Source of the DNA: Hyphomicrobium sp.
GTDB taxonomy: Bacteria; Pseudomonadota; Alphaproteobacteria; Rhizobiales; Hyphomicrobiaceae
Length of the DNA stretch: 11,717 nucleotides
Reading direction: 5' to 3'
Assembly: GCA_025927515.1 (NCBI GenBank)
Contig: JAICLG010000082.1
Coordinates: forward strand, 1-11,717
Below are positions 1-6,657 of this stretch, one piece after another. The notes beneath the pieces were generated by a model. The model saw nothing but the letters and a program-made list of their open reading frames with translations, did not search any database and was not told where the DNA came from. The position numbers and the translations under genes were made by a program. How positions within the stretch are numbered: position 1 is the first letter of the stretch; each line of letters begins with the position of its first letter.

Positions 1-34
1 TCGTGCCAAGGGCCGTAAGCGCCTCTCGGCCTAG
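1..34 (+). CDS. rpmH: 50S ribosomal protein L34, 3' end only
   Basis: Reading from base 2, the first codons give RAKGRKRLSA and then a TAG stop at 32-34. This is the typical basic C-terminal tail of bacterial ribosomal protein L34, a roughly 44-residue protein of the large subunit. The rest of the gene lies left of the window. The next genes are rnpA and yidC, the classic rpmH-rnpA-yidC order, which supports the call despite only ten visible residues. An intrinsic terminator follows 40 bases downstream. Confidence 0.9.
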   Translation, partial: RAKGRKRLSA

Positions 35-73
35 AAACAGGCGTCCGCCCAACCTGTAATCGGGACTGACGAG

Positions 74-104
74 CCGCGGGCGCAATGCGCTTCGCGGTTC
101 TTTT
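74..104 (+). terminator. Intrinsic terminator downstream of rpmH
   Basis: The arms 74-83 (CCGCGGGCGC) and 87-97 (GCGCTTCGCGG) pair almost completely around an AAT loop, with a single bulged T and a G-T pair. The stem is followed directly by TTCTTTT at 98-104. A GC-rich stem plus U-run is the standard Rho-independent terminator form. It would end at least part of the rpmH transcript before rnpA. The stretch 105-302 after it carries no gene that I can recognise and should hold whatever promoter rnpA uses; I found no convincing -35/-10 pair there. Confidence 0.65.
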
Positions 105-302
105 GGCTATGCCCGCCGCCGGGTGCTCTGATAGTTTGTATACGGCGCTATTTGATGCTCGCTGCGCCGATCCGGTCGCAACTGGCAGCGATGGCCGATC
201 GCAGCGGCTATCCCGTTCTAATCGCCGCTCGTGAACTGCGGGGCCTGATGATCCAAACACATAGAAGCAGGCGCATTTTGTCGCGGCCGTGCTTGGGATA
301 GT

Positions 303-743
303 ATGCTGGCGCATCTGGAGGCTCCGATTCCCATTCTGCGAACGCTCAAGTCGCGGCCCGAATTTCTGGCCATCCGCGGGGGCCGCCGGTCCTCGACACC
401 TGCTTTCCTGATTGAAATGAAGGAACGCCCAGAGACGCCCAATAGCGTTGAAGGCGCGCGGTTTGGCTTCACCATCACCAAGAAAATCGGCAATGCCGTC
501 ACGCGCAACCGCATTCGCCGCAGATTGAAAGCCGCAGTTGCAGCGACTGCCGGCCAGCACGCGCGAACGACATGCGATTACGTGATTGTCGCACGCCTCG
601 CAGCACTGGACCGCCCGTTCACGTTGCTGCTCGAAGACGTCACACGCGCGTTCACGGCGCTGCACGACAATGCTAAGCGAGTGCGGACAGATAATGCCCG
701 TTCCGCATCGCGCCGAACGGGGACCTTGAAAGGTTCGACGTGA
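303..743 (+). CDS. rnpA: Ribonuclease P protein component
   Basis: This is the small basic protein subunit that binds RNase P RNA and helps it remove 5' leaders from precursor tRNAs. The 146 residues contain the family signature at about residues 60-76 (KKIGNAVTRNRIRRRLK), the arginine-rich RNR helix that contacts the RNA. Upstream come a conserved FGFTITKK strand and an N-terminal LKSRPEFL segment typical of the family. ATG 303 is the only in-frame start after the upstream stop at 249-251, and GGGA at 295-298 can serve as ribosome-binding site. The length is slightly above the usual 110-130 because of a basic C-terminal tail. It sits between rpmH and yidC as expected, but the gap to rpmH is long and contains a terminator, so it may have its own promoter. 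Confidence 0.95.
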   Translation: MLAHLEAPIPILRTLKSRPEFLAIRGGRRSSTPAFLIEMKERPETPNSVEGARFGFTITKKIGNAVTRNRIRRRLKAAVAATAGQHARTTCDYVIVARLAALDRPFTLLLEDVTRAFTALHDNAKRVRTDNARSASRRTGTLKGST

Positions 744-835
744 CGGGGTGTCCCCTTCCGTTTATGAGCAGTTTCAACAATCGCTTCATTGGGCCGTAAC
801 GGCCTCATTATTGCCGGTACTGACCCGAGGACTTG

Positions 836-2713
836 ATGACTTCGCCCAAAGATCCAAAAGACCAAAACAACCTGATATTTGCGGTTGCGCTGTCGATCCT
901 CGTCCTGATGGGCTGGCAGTACTTTTTTGCGCGCCCGGAGATTCAGCACGAGCAGGCGCGCCAGAACTTCAACAAGAAGATCGAGGCGCAAAATAGGGGG
1001 ACTTCGTCCTCGGAAAACCCGCCGAACGTAGCGAGCGCACCTTCAGCATCGTCTCCGGTCGAGGCGCCAGGGGTCGGCCAGCAGCCCGCAGCCAAGCCTC
1101 TGTCACGTGAGGACGCGCTGACATCATCGCCCCGCGTCAAGATCGAGACACCGTCGCTCGAAGGCTCGATCGACCTGAAAGGTGGCCGCATCGACGATCT
1201 GGTGCTGAGAAAATATCGAGAGACCGTCGATCCCAACAGCCCGCTGGTAACGCTGCTCTCTCCTGTCGGTTCGCCCGACCCTTACTTCGCGGAATACGGC
1301 TGGGTTCCGCAAAGCGGCAGCAAGGTGAAGGTTCCAGGTGCCGATACCGTATGGAAGGTTGAAAGTGGGACGACGCTGACGCCCAGCGCTCCCGTTACAC
1401 TGGCGTGGGACAACGGCGAAGGCCTCGTATTCCACCGGACCATTTCGGTCGACAAGAACTACATGTTCAAGATCGTCGACGAGATCGAAAACAAAACGAA
1501 GTCCGACGTGACGTTGATGCCTTACGCGCGCGTGCATCGTAGCGGCAATCCCCCCGCGCACGTTTACTCCGTACTTCACGAGGGCTTGGTCGGTGTGTCC
1601 GGTGATCACGGGCTGATCGAAGAGACGTATGCCAGCGCCGCAAAGGAAGGCGTGCCGAAGACGTTCGAGAACGTAACGGGAGGCTGGCTCGGCATCACAG
1701 ACAAGTATTGGGCAACGACTCTCGTTCCGGATCAGCATGAGCCCTATAGGGCCATGTACTCGGCGCTGAAGGCGCCCGATCCCTCGGGCAAAGACGCATT
1801 CCAGGCGGACTATCTGCGCGGCGCCCTAACGGTTCCGCCCGGTATGCGCAAAGGCGTCGAAGGCCATCTGTTTGCCGGCGCGAAACAGGCAAGCCTGATC
1901 GACGGCTACGAAAGTTCCCTGGGCATCACCCGCTTCGACCGGATGATCGACTGGGGCTGGTTTTACTTCATCACACGGCCGCTGTTCCGCCTGATGGAGT
2001 TCATCAACAGCATCGTTCACAACTTCGGTATCACCATTCTCGTACTGACCGTGCTCATAAAGGCGGCCTTCTATCCGCTTGCCAACAAGCAGTATGAGAG
2101 CATGGCGCGCATGAAGAAGCTGCAGCCTGAAATGCAGCGCATCAAGGAACAGTTCAAGGACGACGCCCAGCGTCAGCAAAAGGAAATCTTCGAACTCTAC
2201 AAGAAGCAGAAGATCAATCCGCTTGCCGGCTGCTGGCCGATTTTTCTGCAGATCCCGGTGTTCTATGCACTCTACAAGGTCCTGTTCGTAACGATCGATA
2301 TGCGGCACGCGCCGTTCTTCGGTTGGATCCACGACCTGTCGGCTCCCGATCCCACGTCGCTCTTCAATCTGTTCGGATTGCTGCCGTTCGCGGCTCCCGC
2401 ATTCCTGCACATCGGTATCTGGCCGCTGATAATGGGCGCGACGATGTGGATGCAAATGCAGCTGAACCCGCCGCAGCCGGATCCGATTCAGCAGAAGGTC
2501 TTCCAATGGATGCCGGTGGTATTCACGTTCATGCTGGCGAGCTTCCCGGCTGGCCTCGTGATCTACTATGCGTGGAGCAACACGCTCTCGATCGCGCAAC
2601 AGGTCCGGATCAACAAGAAGAACGGCGCCCAGATCCATCTGTTCGATAATTTGAGACGAACGTTCGCACCAGTCCTGCGGCTCTTCGGAGCCGGAGGCGG
2701 CACCAGCAAATGA
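836..2713 (+). CDS. yidC: Membrane protein insertase YidC/Oxa1 family
   Basis: YidC inserts and folds inner-membrane proteins, alone or together with SecYEG. The 625-residue product has the Gram-negative layout. There is an N-terminal membrane helix at about residues 12-31, a large periplasmic domain to about residue 375, and the conserved five-helix insertase core in the C-terminal 250 residues. The core contains landmark segments such as QYESMARMKKLQPEMQ, the coiled C1 loop, INPLAGCWPIFLQIPVFYAL and FPAGLVIYY. The positively charged groove residue (Arg366 in E. coli) appears to be Lys409 here, in the segment LIKAAFYPL. ATG 836 is chosen over the in-frame TTG at 833 because GAGG at 827-830 lies 5 bases before it. 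The gap to rnpA is 92 bases with no yidD between. The stop overlaps a 17-codon frame leading into engB. Confidence 0.97.
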   Translation: MTSPKDPKDQNNLIFAVALSILVLMGWQYFFARPEIQHEQARQNFNKKIEAQNRGTSSSENPPNVASAPSASSPVEAPGVGQQPAAKPLSREDALTSSPRVKIETPSLEGSIDLKGGRIDDLVLRKYRETVDPNSPLVTLLSPVGSPDPYFAEYGWVPQSGSKVKVPGADTVWKVESGTTLTPSAPVTLAWDNGEGLVFHRTISVDKNYMFKIVDEIENKTKSDVTLMPYARVHRSGNPPAHVYSVLHEGLVGVSGDHGLIEETYASAAKEGVPKTFENVTGGWLGITDKYWATTLVPDQHEPYRAMYSALKAPDPSGKDAFQADYLRGALTVPPGMRKGVEGHLFAGAKQASLIDGYESSLGITRFDRMIDWGWFYFITRPLFRLMEFINSIVHNFGITILVLTVLIKAAFYPLANKQYESMARMKKLQPEMQRIKEQFKDDAQRQQKEIFELYKKQKINPLAGCWPIFLQIPVFYALYKVLFVTIDMRHAPFFGWIHDLSAPDPTSLFNLFGLLPFAAPAFLHIGIWPLIMGATMWMQMQLNPPQPDPIQQKVFQWMPVVFTFMLASFPAGLVIYYAWSNTLSIAQQVRINKKNGAQIHLFDNLRRTFAPVLRLFGAGGGTSK

Positions 2714-2766
2714 TGGATGCTCCGGAACGAGGCAAGGGCGCGCGATCGGGCATGTCTGCGCGATGA
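2713..2766 (+). other. 17-codon frame bridging yidC and engB
   Basis: An ATG at 2713 shares its A with the yidC TGA (TGATG), and this frame runs 17 codons to a TGA at 2764-2766. That stop overlaps the engB start in an ATGA arrangement. The peptide would be MDAPERGKGARSGMSAR. The geometry suits ribosome re-initiation from yidC to engB, which has no good ribosome-binding site of its own. It could equally be a chance frame in a short GC-rich spacer. No function is claimed for the peptide. Confidence 0.3.
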
Positions 2767-3419
2767 CCGAAACTGACGCTTTATCGGCGGAAGACGTCGA
2801 GACCGGCCGGCTTTTGTTTACGCGCGCCTGGACCTTCTCGCGCGGCTCGCCCGATCTCGATCACCTGCCCCCGGACGATCGTCCTGAAATCGCCTTTGCC
2901 GGGCGGTCGAACGTCGGAAAGTCGAGCCTCATAAACGCCCTCGTCGGGCAACGCGGTCTCGCGCGCGCATCGAATACGCCGGGACGCACACAGGAACTGA
3001 ACTTCTTCACCGAGCCCGCGGCCGATCTCTATCTCGTCGATATGCCGGGCTTTGGTTTTGCCGAAGCGCCGAAGGATAAAGTTGCCGCCTGGAACCGAAC
3101 GCTACGCGGCTTTCTTGCTGGCCGGCGCACATTGCTCCGCGTCTTTCTGCTGGTCGACGCCCGTCACGGATTGAAGCCCGTCGATGACGAGGTCATGGCG
3201 CTCCTCGACGGCGCAGCCGTGTCATATCAGGCGATCCTGACGAAATCCGACAAGATCAGCCGGACCGATCTCGAACGCGTCAGGGAGAGAACGACGCAAG
3301 CATTGGCGAAGCGTCCCGCCGCCTACCCTCACGTCATCGCGACCTCGGCCGAAACCGGAACGGGCTTCGAAGAACTGCGCGCTGTCATTGCCAAGCTCCT
3401 CAAAGCTCACGGCAATTGA
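2763..3419 (+). CDS. engB: Ribosome biogenesis GTPase EngB (YihA/YsxC)
   Basis: EngB is a cytoplasmic GTPase needed for late assembly of the 50S ribosomal subunit. All GTP-binding motifs are visible in the 218 residues: G1 at 47-54 (GRSNVGKS), G2 around Thr72 in NTPGRTQ, G3 at 93-96 (DMPG, followed by FGFA as usual for this subfamily), G4 at 160-163 (TKSD) and G5 around 195-197 (SAE). The length fits the TrmE-Era-EngA-EngB-Septin-like family. ATG 2763 is the only in-frame start before the yidC end. It has no clear ribosome-binding site, so translation is probably coupled to yidC through the bridging frame. The stop lies 36 bases from the stop of the convergent Clp-N gene, and I see no strong terminator in that gap. 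Confidence 0.96.
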   Translation: MTETDALSAEDVETGRLLFTRAWTFSRGSPDLDHLPPDDRPEIAFAGRSNVGKSSLINALVGQRGLARASNTPGRTQELNFFTEPAADLYLVDMPGFGFAEAPKDKVAAWNRTLRGFLAGRRTLLRVFLLVDARHGLKPVDDEVMALLDGAAVSYQAILTKSDKISRTDLERVRERTTQALAKRPAAYPHVIATSAETGTGFEELRAVIAKLLKAHGN

Positions 3420-3455
3420 GCCAATCGGCGTCCGCGCCAAAGATCCGCCCGCCGT

Positions 3456-5465
3456 TTAGTGAAAGAGGCCTAGCAGCAACGTCTTCATGACCGCGATGCC
3501 TGTCCCTCCGAAGGACGCCAGCACACCACCAACAACGGCTGCAACCGCCCAGCCAGTGACGCGTCCGAACGTTTGCGCCAAGTTCCGGCGCACTTTGATT
3601 TCGACGATCTGATCCGGCAGTGCCGTTTCCGCCGCGACGCCATCTGCGCCGATCGTCCGCGCCGACACGATGATCTGCAATCGGGACCAGCCGCGCGATT
3701 GCGGCGTGATCAGAAAACGCCAGCTCGCGAAATCATCGCTCGCAAAACCCATGCTGTTTTCGATCCACTGCGTCTCCGGCGAAGCCGTCTCGACGAAAAA
3801 CCCGCCCTCGGGCGCACGGATACGAACCGCCATCGCCTTCGTGAGCGTGACCTGATGCTGCCAGACGGCACCGCCGCCTTCGAGGCCTTCCGTCAACGCT
3901 GCGAGCGAGGCTTTAGCGATACGGACTTCGACGCGCTCGGTATGTCCGACGCGCATCGTGCGGGGTATATTTTCTGCGAGTTGGCCGGTATCGGCTTTGC
4001 CTTTCGCGCGCTTACGTCCAGCAGCTTTGCCGCCCTTCGATGGCTGCGGTCGTGGCTGTGGAGCGGGAGTGCCGGGGCGCGGCCGGTCCAATTGATCGTC
4101 GGACCTGAATCCTGCATCACCCTGCAACGGTCCAGCCGGTGCGATGGGCGATGGCGCAGGCCCGGAGAAAGATCCGATGCCAGCATTGGTCCCGTGACCA
4201 GCACCGGGCGTCGGCCCGCGTGCGCGCATCCCCGGAGACATCGCCGATGGAGGCGTAGGAATCGGCGGCGGCTGTGCACCCGATGGACGCGCTCGCGAAA
4301 AATCGGATGGAAACGGTCCGCCGGGCGCGGCATCCCGACCAACCGGCGCAGGAGCAGAATGGGACGTAACTTGATTTTGCGATGGCCCTTGCGCCGGGAA
4401 CGGCAGCGATGGGCTTGGAGGCGGCTCGGGAATCGGTGAGACAGCTGGCGCAATTTCGGCGCCGGGCCTTTGCGGTCTTTGCACGCCCGGAGTTCGAACG
4501 CTCCCCGAAAACGATTGCGAGGCCCGATCGGGTGGCGCGTCCGCTTTCAAGGGTGCGGCACGGGGCGTCCCGCGCGACGCTGGCGATTGTGGAAATGGCG
4601 GCTTCGGTTCATTCCGATCCATCGGAGCGGGAAAGGCGGACCCGGCCGCAGCCGGAGCATTCGGCACGGTCGGAGAGGCCGGCGGAACGGGCTCCTGGTC
4701 AGTTGGTGCTGCCGCAGGCTCCGGCGCGGAGATATTCCGCTCTGGCGCTTTCGGTTCGATGGTCTGCGCCACGTCGGCGGTCGAAACTTGTGGCGGCTGC
4801 GTAGGCCCCGGAACATCCTGCATGAGGTCACGCAGCGAAGGCGCCGACCGCGACTGAACACGCTCACGAGCCCGCGCCAGCACGTCGTCGGCAACAGGCG
4901 GCGGCGGAGAAGGTGCACGCTGTGGTGCCGGCGCCAAGGCTGCCTGTAAGGCGCGTATGGCCCCGTCAAATGTCAGCCCATGCGCCTGCAATATCTGCGC
5001 TGCGGCGCTGCGCCCGTCTCCCACGATGGCGGCGAGCACGATCGCCCCGTTGATGTCACGCCGCCGGCTGCCGCGCGCCGCAGCCGAGGCTGCTTCCAAA
5101 ATTCGCCGCACGTCCTGCGCAACCCCAAGGCTCACCGGCGCGTCGGCGGAATCGGGATCGGCCTGCGGAAACTGTCCGATGACGTCGGCCTTGAGAGCGG
5201 CGATGTCGACGTTGCTTGCGTCGAGCACCGCGATGGCGTCACGATCATCGCAGAGCGCCGCCAGGACATGCTCGAGCGTGACGTCCAAAGCTCCGGCGGC
5301 GGCCGCGAACTCCGCGCCGCGCGAAAGCGTTGCGCCAAGATCCGGCGACATGGGAATTTGACCAAGCTCAGCGGCAGTTACGCCCACGACGTCTCCAATG
5401 GTCAAGTCGGCCTTGGCCGCACGATTAAAACATGTCAGCGCAAGCTCACGTGGCAAAGCTTGCAC
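3456..5465 (-). CDS. Clp N-terminal repeat protein with Pro-rich linker and C-terminal membrane anchor
   Basis: Function is unknown. Residues about 41-99 and 113-177 resemble the two Clp-N repeats that precede the ATPase modules in ClpA/ClpB/ClpC (for example DVTLEHVLAALCDD, the ALKADVIGQF helix and DINGAIVLAAIVGDG). In Clp ATPases this domain binds adaptors and substrates. No Walker motifs or AAA+ module follow. Instead, residues about 180-470 are rich in Pro, Ala, Gly, Ser and Gln and probably disordered. A basic KR-rich stretch follows at about 475-492. A compact domain at about 497-628 comes next and looks like mixed beta strands (SPETQWIEN, SRLQIIVSARTIG). One hydrophobic helix at about 637-655 with GG pairs ends the protein, suggesting tail anchoring in the inner membrane with the Clp-N part in the cytoplasm. 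GTG 5465 is the furthest start, since a TAG lies four codons upstream. TTG 5405, preceded by AAGG, or ATG 5351 are alternatives. The gene runs against its neighbours and splits engB from argB. Confidence 0.8.
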   Translation of the reverse strand: MQALPRELALTCFNRAAKADLTIGDVVGVTAAELGQIPMSPDLGATLSRGAEFAAAAGALDVTLEHVLAALCDDRDAIAVLDASNVDIAALKADVIGQFPQADPDSADAPVSLGVAQDVRRILEAASAAARGSRRRDINGAIVLAAIVGDGRSAAAQILQAHGLTFDGAIRALQAALAPAPQRAPSPPPPVADDVLARARERVQSRSAPSLRDLMQDVPGPTQPPQVSTADVAQTIEPKAPERNISAPEPAAAPTDQEPVPPASPTVPNAPAAAGSAFPAPMDRNEPKPPFPQSPASRGTPRAAPLKADAPPDRASQSFSGSVRTPGVQRPQRPGAEIAPAVSPIPEPPPSPSLPFPAQGPSQNQVTSHSAPAPVGRDAAPGGPFPSDFSRARPSGAQPPPIPTPPSAMSPGMRARGPTPGAGHGTNAGIGSFSGPAPSPIAPAGPLQGDAGFRSDDQLDRPRPGTPAPQPRPQPSKGGKAAGRKRAKGKADTGQLAENIPRTMRVGHTERVEVRIAKASLAALTEGLEGGGAVWQHQVTLTKAMAVRIRAPEGGFFVETASPETQWIENSMGFASDDFASWRFLITPQSRGWSRLQIIVSARTIGADGVAAETALPDQIVEIKVRRNLAQTFGRVTGWAVAAVVGGVLASFGGTGIAVMKTLLLGLFH

Positions 5466-5581
5466 GAGAGAAGGCTATAGCAATGCCACGGCGGTGGGCA
5501 GACGGGAATCCCCCTTCGTCCCCAAACCGTGTCCGCCCTGCGTCAGGAAAGCCCTTCGCCATGCCAAACGAGGGAATTTCG

Positions 5582-5609
5582 TTGAGGCATTTGCCCGACC
5601 GGCTATAAA
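5582..5609 (+). promoter_or_regulatory. Candidate sigma-70-type promoter for argB
   Basis: TTGAGG at 5582-5587 and TATAAA at 5604-5609 are separated by 16 bases, close to the consensus arrangement. Transcription would start near 5616, giving a leader of about 90-100 bases before argB. The position makes sense because the gene to the left runs the other way, so argB and the following nucleotidase need their own promoter. The call comes from pattern only. Confidence 0.45.
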
Positions 5610-5661
5610 ACCGCGACGAATACACCCGGCTAACCAGCTGCAAGGCTCCGCCGTTCCGTAT

Positions 5662-5676
5662 GCCGCCCGCGGCGGC
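5662..5676 (+). other. Perfect GC hairpin in the argB leader
   Basis: GCCGCC at 5662-5667 pairs perfectly with GGCGGC at 5671-5676 around a CGC loop. A T-run (TTTTT, 5688-5692) lies 11 bases further on, just before the argB start region. In the transcript predicted from the upstream promoter it would be a stable stem 27-36 bases before the start codon. The spacing to the T-run is too long for a classic terminator. A role in translation or message stability is only a possibility. Confidence 0.35.
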
Positions 5677-5712
5677 CTATTCGATGGTTTTTGGGAAAAT
5701 CCCGTGACGTCA

Positions 5713-6657
5713 ATGAAAAGCCCTCGCGAGAAAAATGCCGGTCCGGCGGAAGAGCGCCCAAGTGCGCATCTCCAGGCCCGCATTCTTGCCGAAGCCATTC
5801 CGCACCTGATTCGCTACGACGAGCAAACGGTCGTCGTGAAATTTGGCGGCAACGCGATGGGCGACGAAAAACTTTCGAACGCCTTCGCGCAGGACATCGT
5901 CTACCTGAAGCAATCCGGCATCAATCCGATCGTCGTGCACGGCGGTGGACCGCAAATCGCCAGCATGCTGCAAAAGTTGGCGATCAAATCCGACTTTGTC
6001 CAAGGTCTGCGCGTCACCGACAAGCCTACAGTCGAAGTCGTTGAAATGGTCCTCGCGGGCAAGATCAACAAGGAGATCGTCTCCGCCATCAACCGCCAGG
6101 GCGGCAAGGCTGTCGGCATCTCCGGAAAAGACGCCAACTTGATGATCGCCAAAAAGATCACCGAGATGCCCGATCCGCAATCCAACATCATGAAGGCCGT
6201 CGATATCGGCTACGTCGGCGATCCGTTGGAGGTCAATCCGCACATCGTCGAAGTGATCTCCAAGTCCGACCTTATTCCGGTGATCGCACCCGTCGGCATC
6301 AGCCGAGAGGGCGAAACGCTCAACATCAACGCCGACACGTTCGCGTCCGCGCTCGCGGCCCGCATGCAGGCCAAACGCCTTCTGCTTTTGACCGACGTCG
6401 CGGGCGTGCTCGACAACAGCAAGCAACTCGTCCCCAATCTGACGATTGATGAAGCTCGCGAGATGATCAAGAGCGGTGCGATTTCGGGCGGCATGATCCC
6501 GAAGATCGAAGGCTGCATCGAGGTCGTCGAAGCAGGGGTCGAAGGCGTCGTCATTATCGATGGACGCGTGCCGCATTGCGTGCTGCTCGAACTCTTCACC
6601 GAGCACGGCGTCGGCACGCTCGTGCGCCGCGCCGAGCATAAGAAGAGTAAGGCCTGA
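5713..6657 (+). CDS. argB: Acetylglutamate kinase
   Basis: ArgB phosphorylates N-acetylglutamate with ATP in the second step of arginine synthesis, in the cytoplasm. The product of 314 residues shows the amino-acid-kinase fold signatures: VVVKFGGNAMG around Lys43, the substrate loop HGGGPQI at 76-82, LRVTD near 100, NINADTFASALAARM, LTDVAGVLD and GGMIPKI in the nucleotide-binding half. About 30 residues precede the first core strand, as in the arginine-inhibited hexameric enzymes, so feedback inhibition by arginine is likely (inference). The frame is open back to 5398, but that segment does not look like ArgB. ATG 5713 gives the expected family length. GTG 5704, with GGGA at 5693-5696, is a credible alternative adding three residues. 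The TGA overlaps the next gene's ATG by one base. Confidence 0.95.
   Translation: MKSPREKNAGPAEERPSAHLQARILAEAIPHLIRYDEQTVVVKFGGNAMGDEKLSNAFAQDIVYLKQSGINPIVVHGGGPQIASMLQKLAIKSDFVQGLRVTDKPTVEVVEMVLAGKINKEIVSAINRQGGKAVGISGKDANLMIAKKITEMPDPQSNIMKAVDIGYVGDPLEVNPHIVEVISKSDLIPVIAPVGISREGETLNINADTFASALAARMQAKRLLLLTDVAGVLDNSKQLVPNLTIDEAREMIKSGAISGGMIPKIEGCIEVVEAGVEGVVIIDGRVPHCVLLELFTEHGVGTLVRRAEHKKSKA

Noticed and set aside
792..804. Small GGCCG-TAA-CGGCC hairpin before yidC, considered as a terminator
   Set aside because: The stem is only 5 base pairs with no U-run, and it lies close to the yidC start. It is too weak to annotate.
748..996. Plus-strand frame of 82 codons between rnpA and yidC, considered as a yidD remnant
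   Set aside because: It has no YidD-like Cys/Pro-rich motifs, and most of it overlaps the start of yidC in another frame.
1826..2638. Minus-strand open frame of about 270 codons over yidC
   Set aside because: It is rich in Arg, Glu, His and Leu, has no domain, and lies entirely inside the conserved insertase core on the opposite strand.
3573..4439. Plus-strand, Arg-rich open frame of about 288 codons over the Clp-N gene
   Set aside because: The composition is what the complement of a Pro/Ala-rich GC-biased gene gives. The minus-strand frame has domain-like ends and a membrane helix, so it is the real gene.
4000..4800. Repetitive-looking Pro/Gly-rich stretch, considered as tandem DNA repeats or a CRISPR array
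   Set aside because: There is no regular repeat unit or spacing. It is the low-complexity protein linker of the Clp-N gene.
5398..5712. Extended N-terminus of ArgB back to 5398
   Set aside because: The frame is open, but the 105 extra residues are unlike ArgB and overlap the start of the divergent gene. They also contain the likely promoter at 5582-5609.
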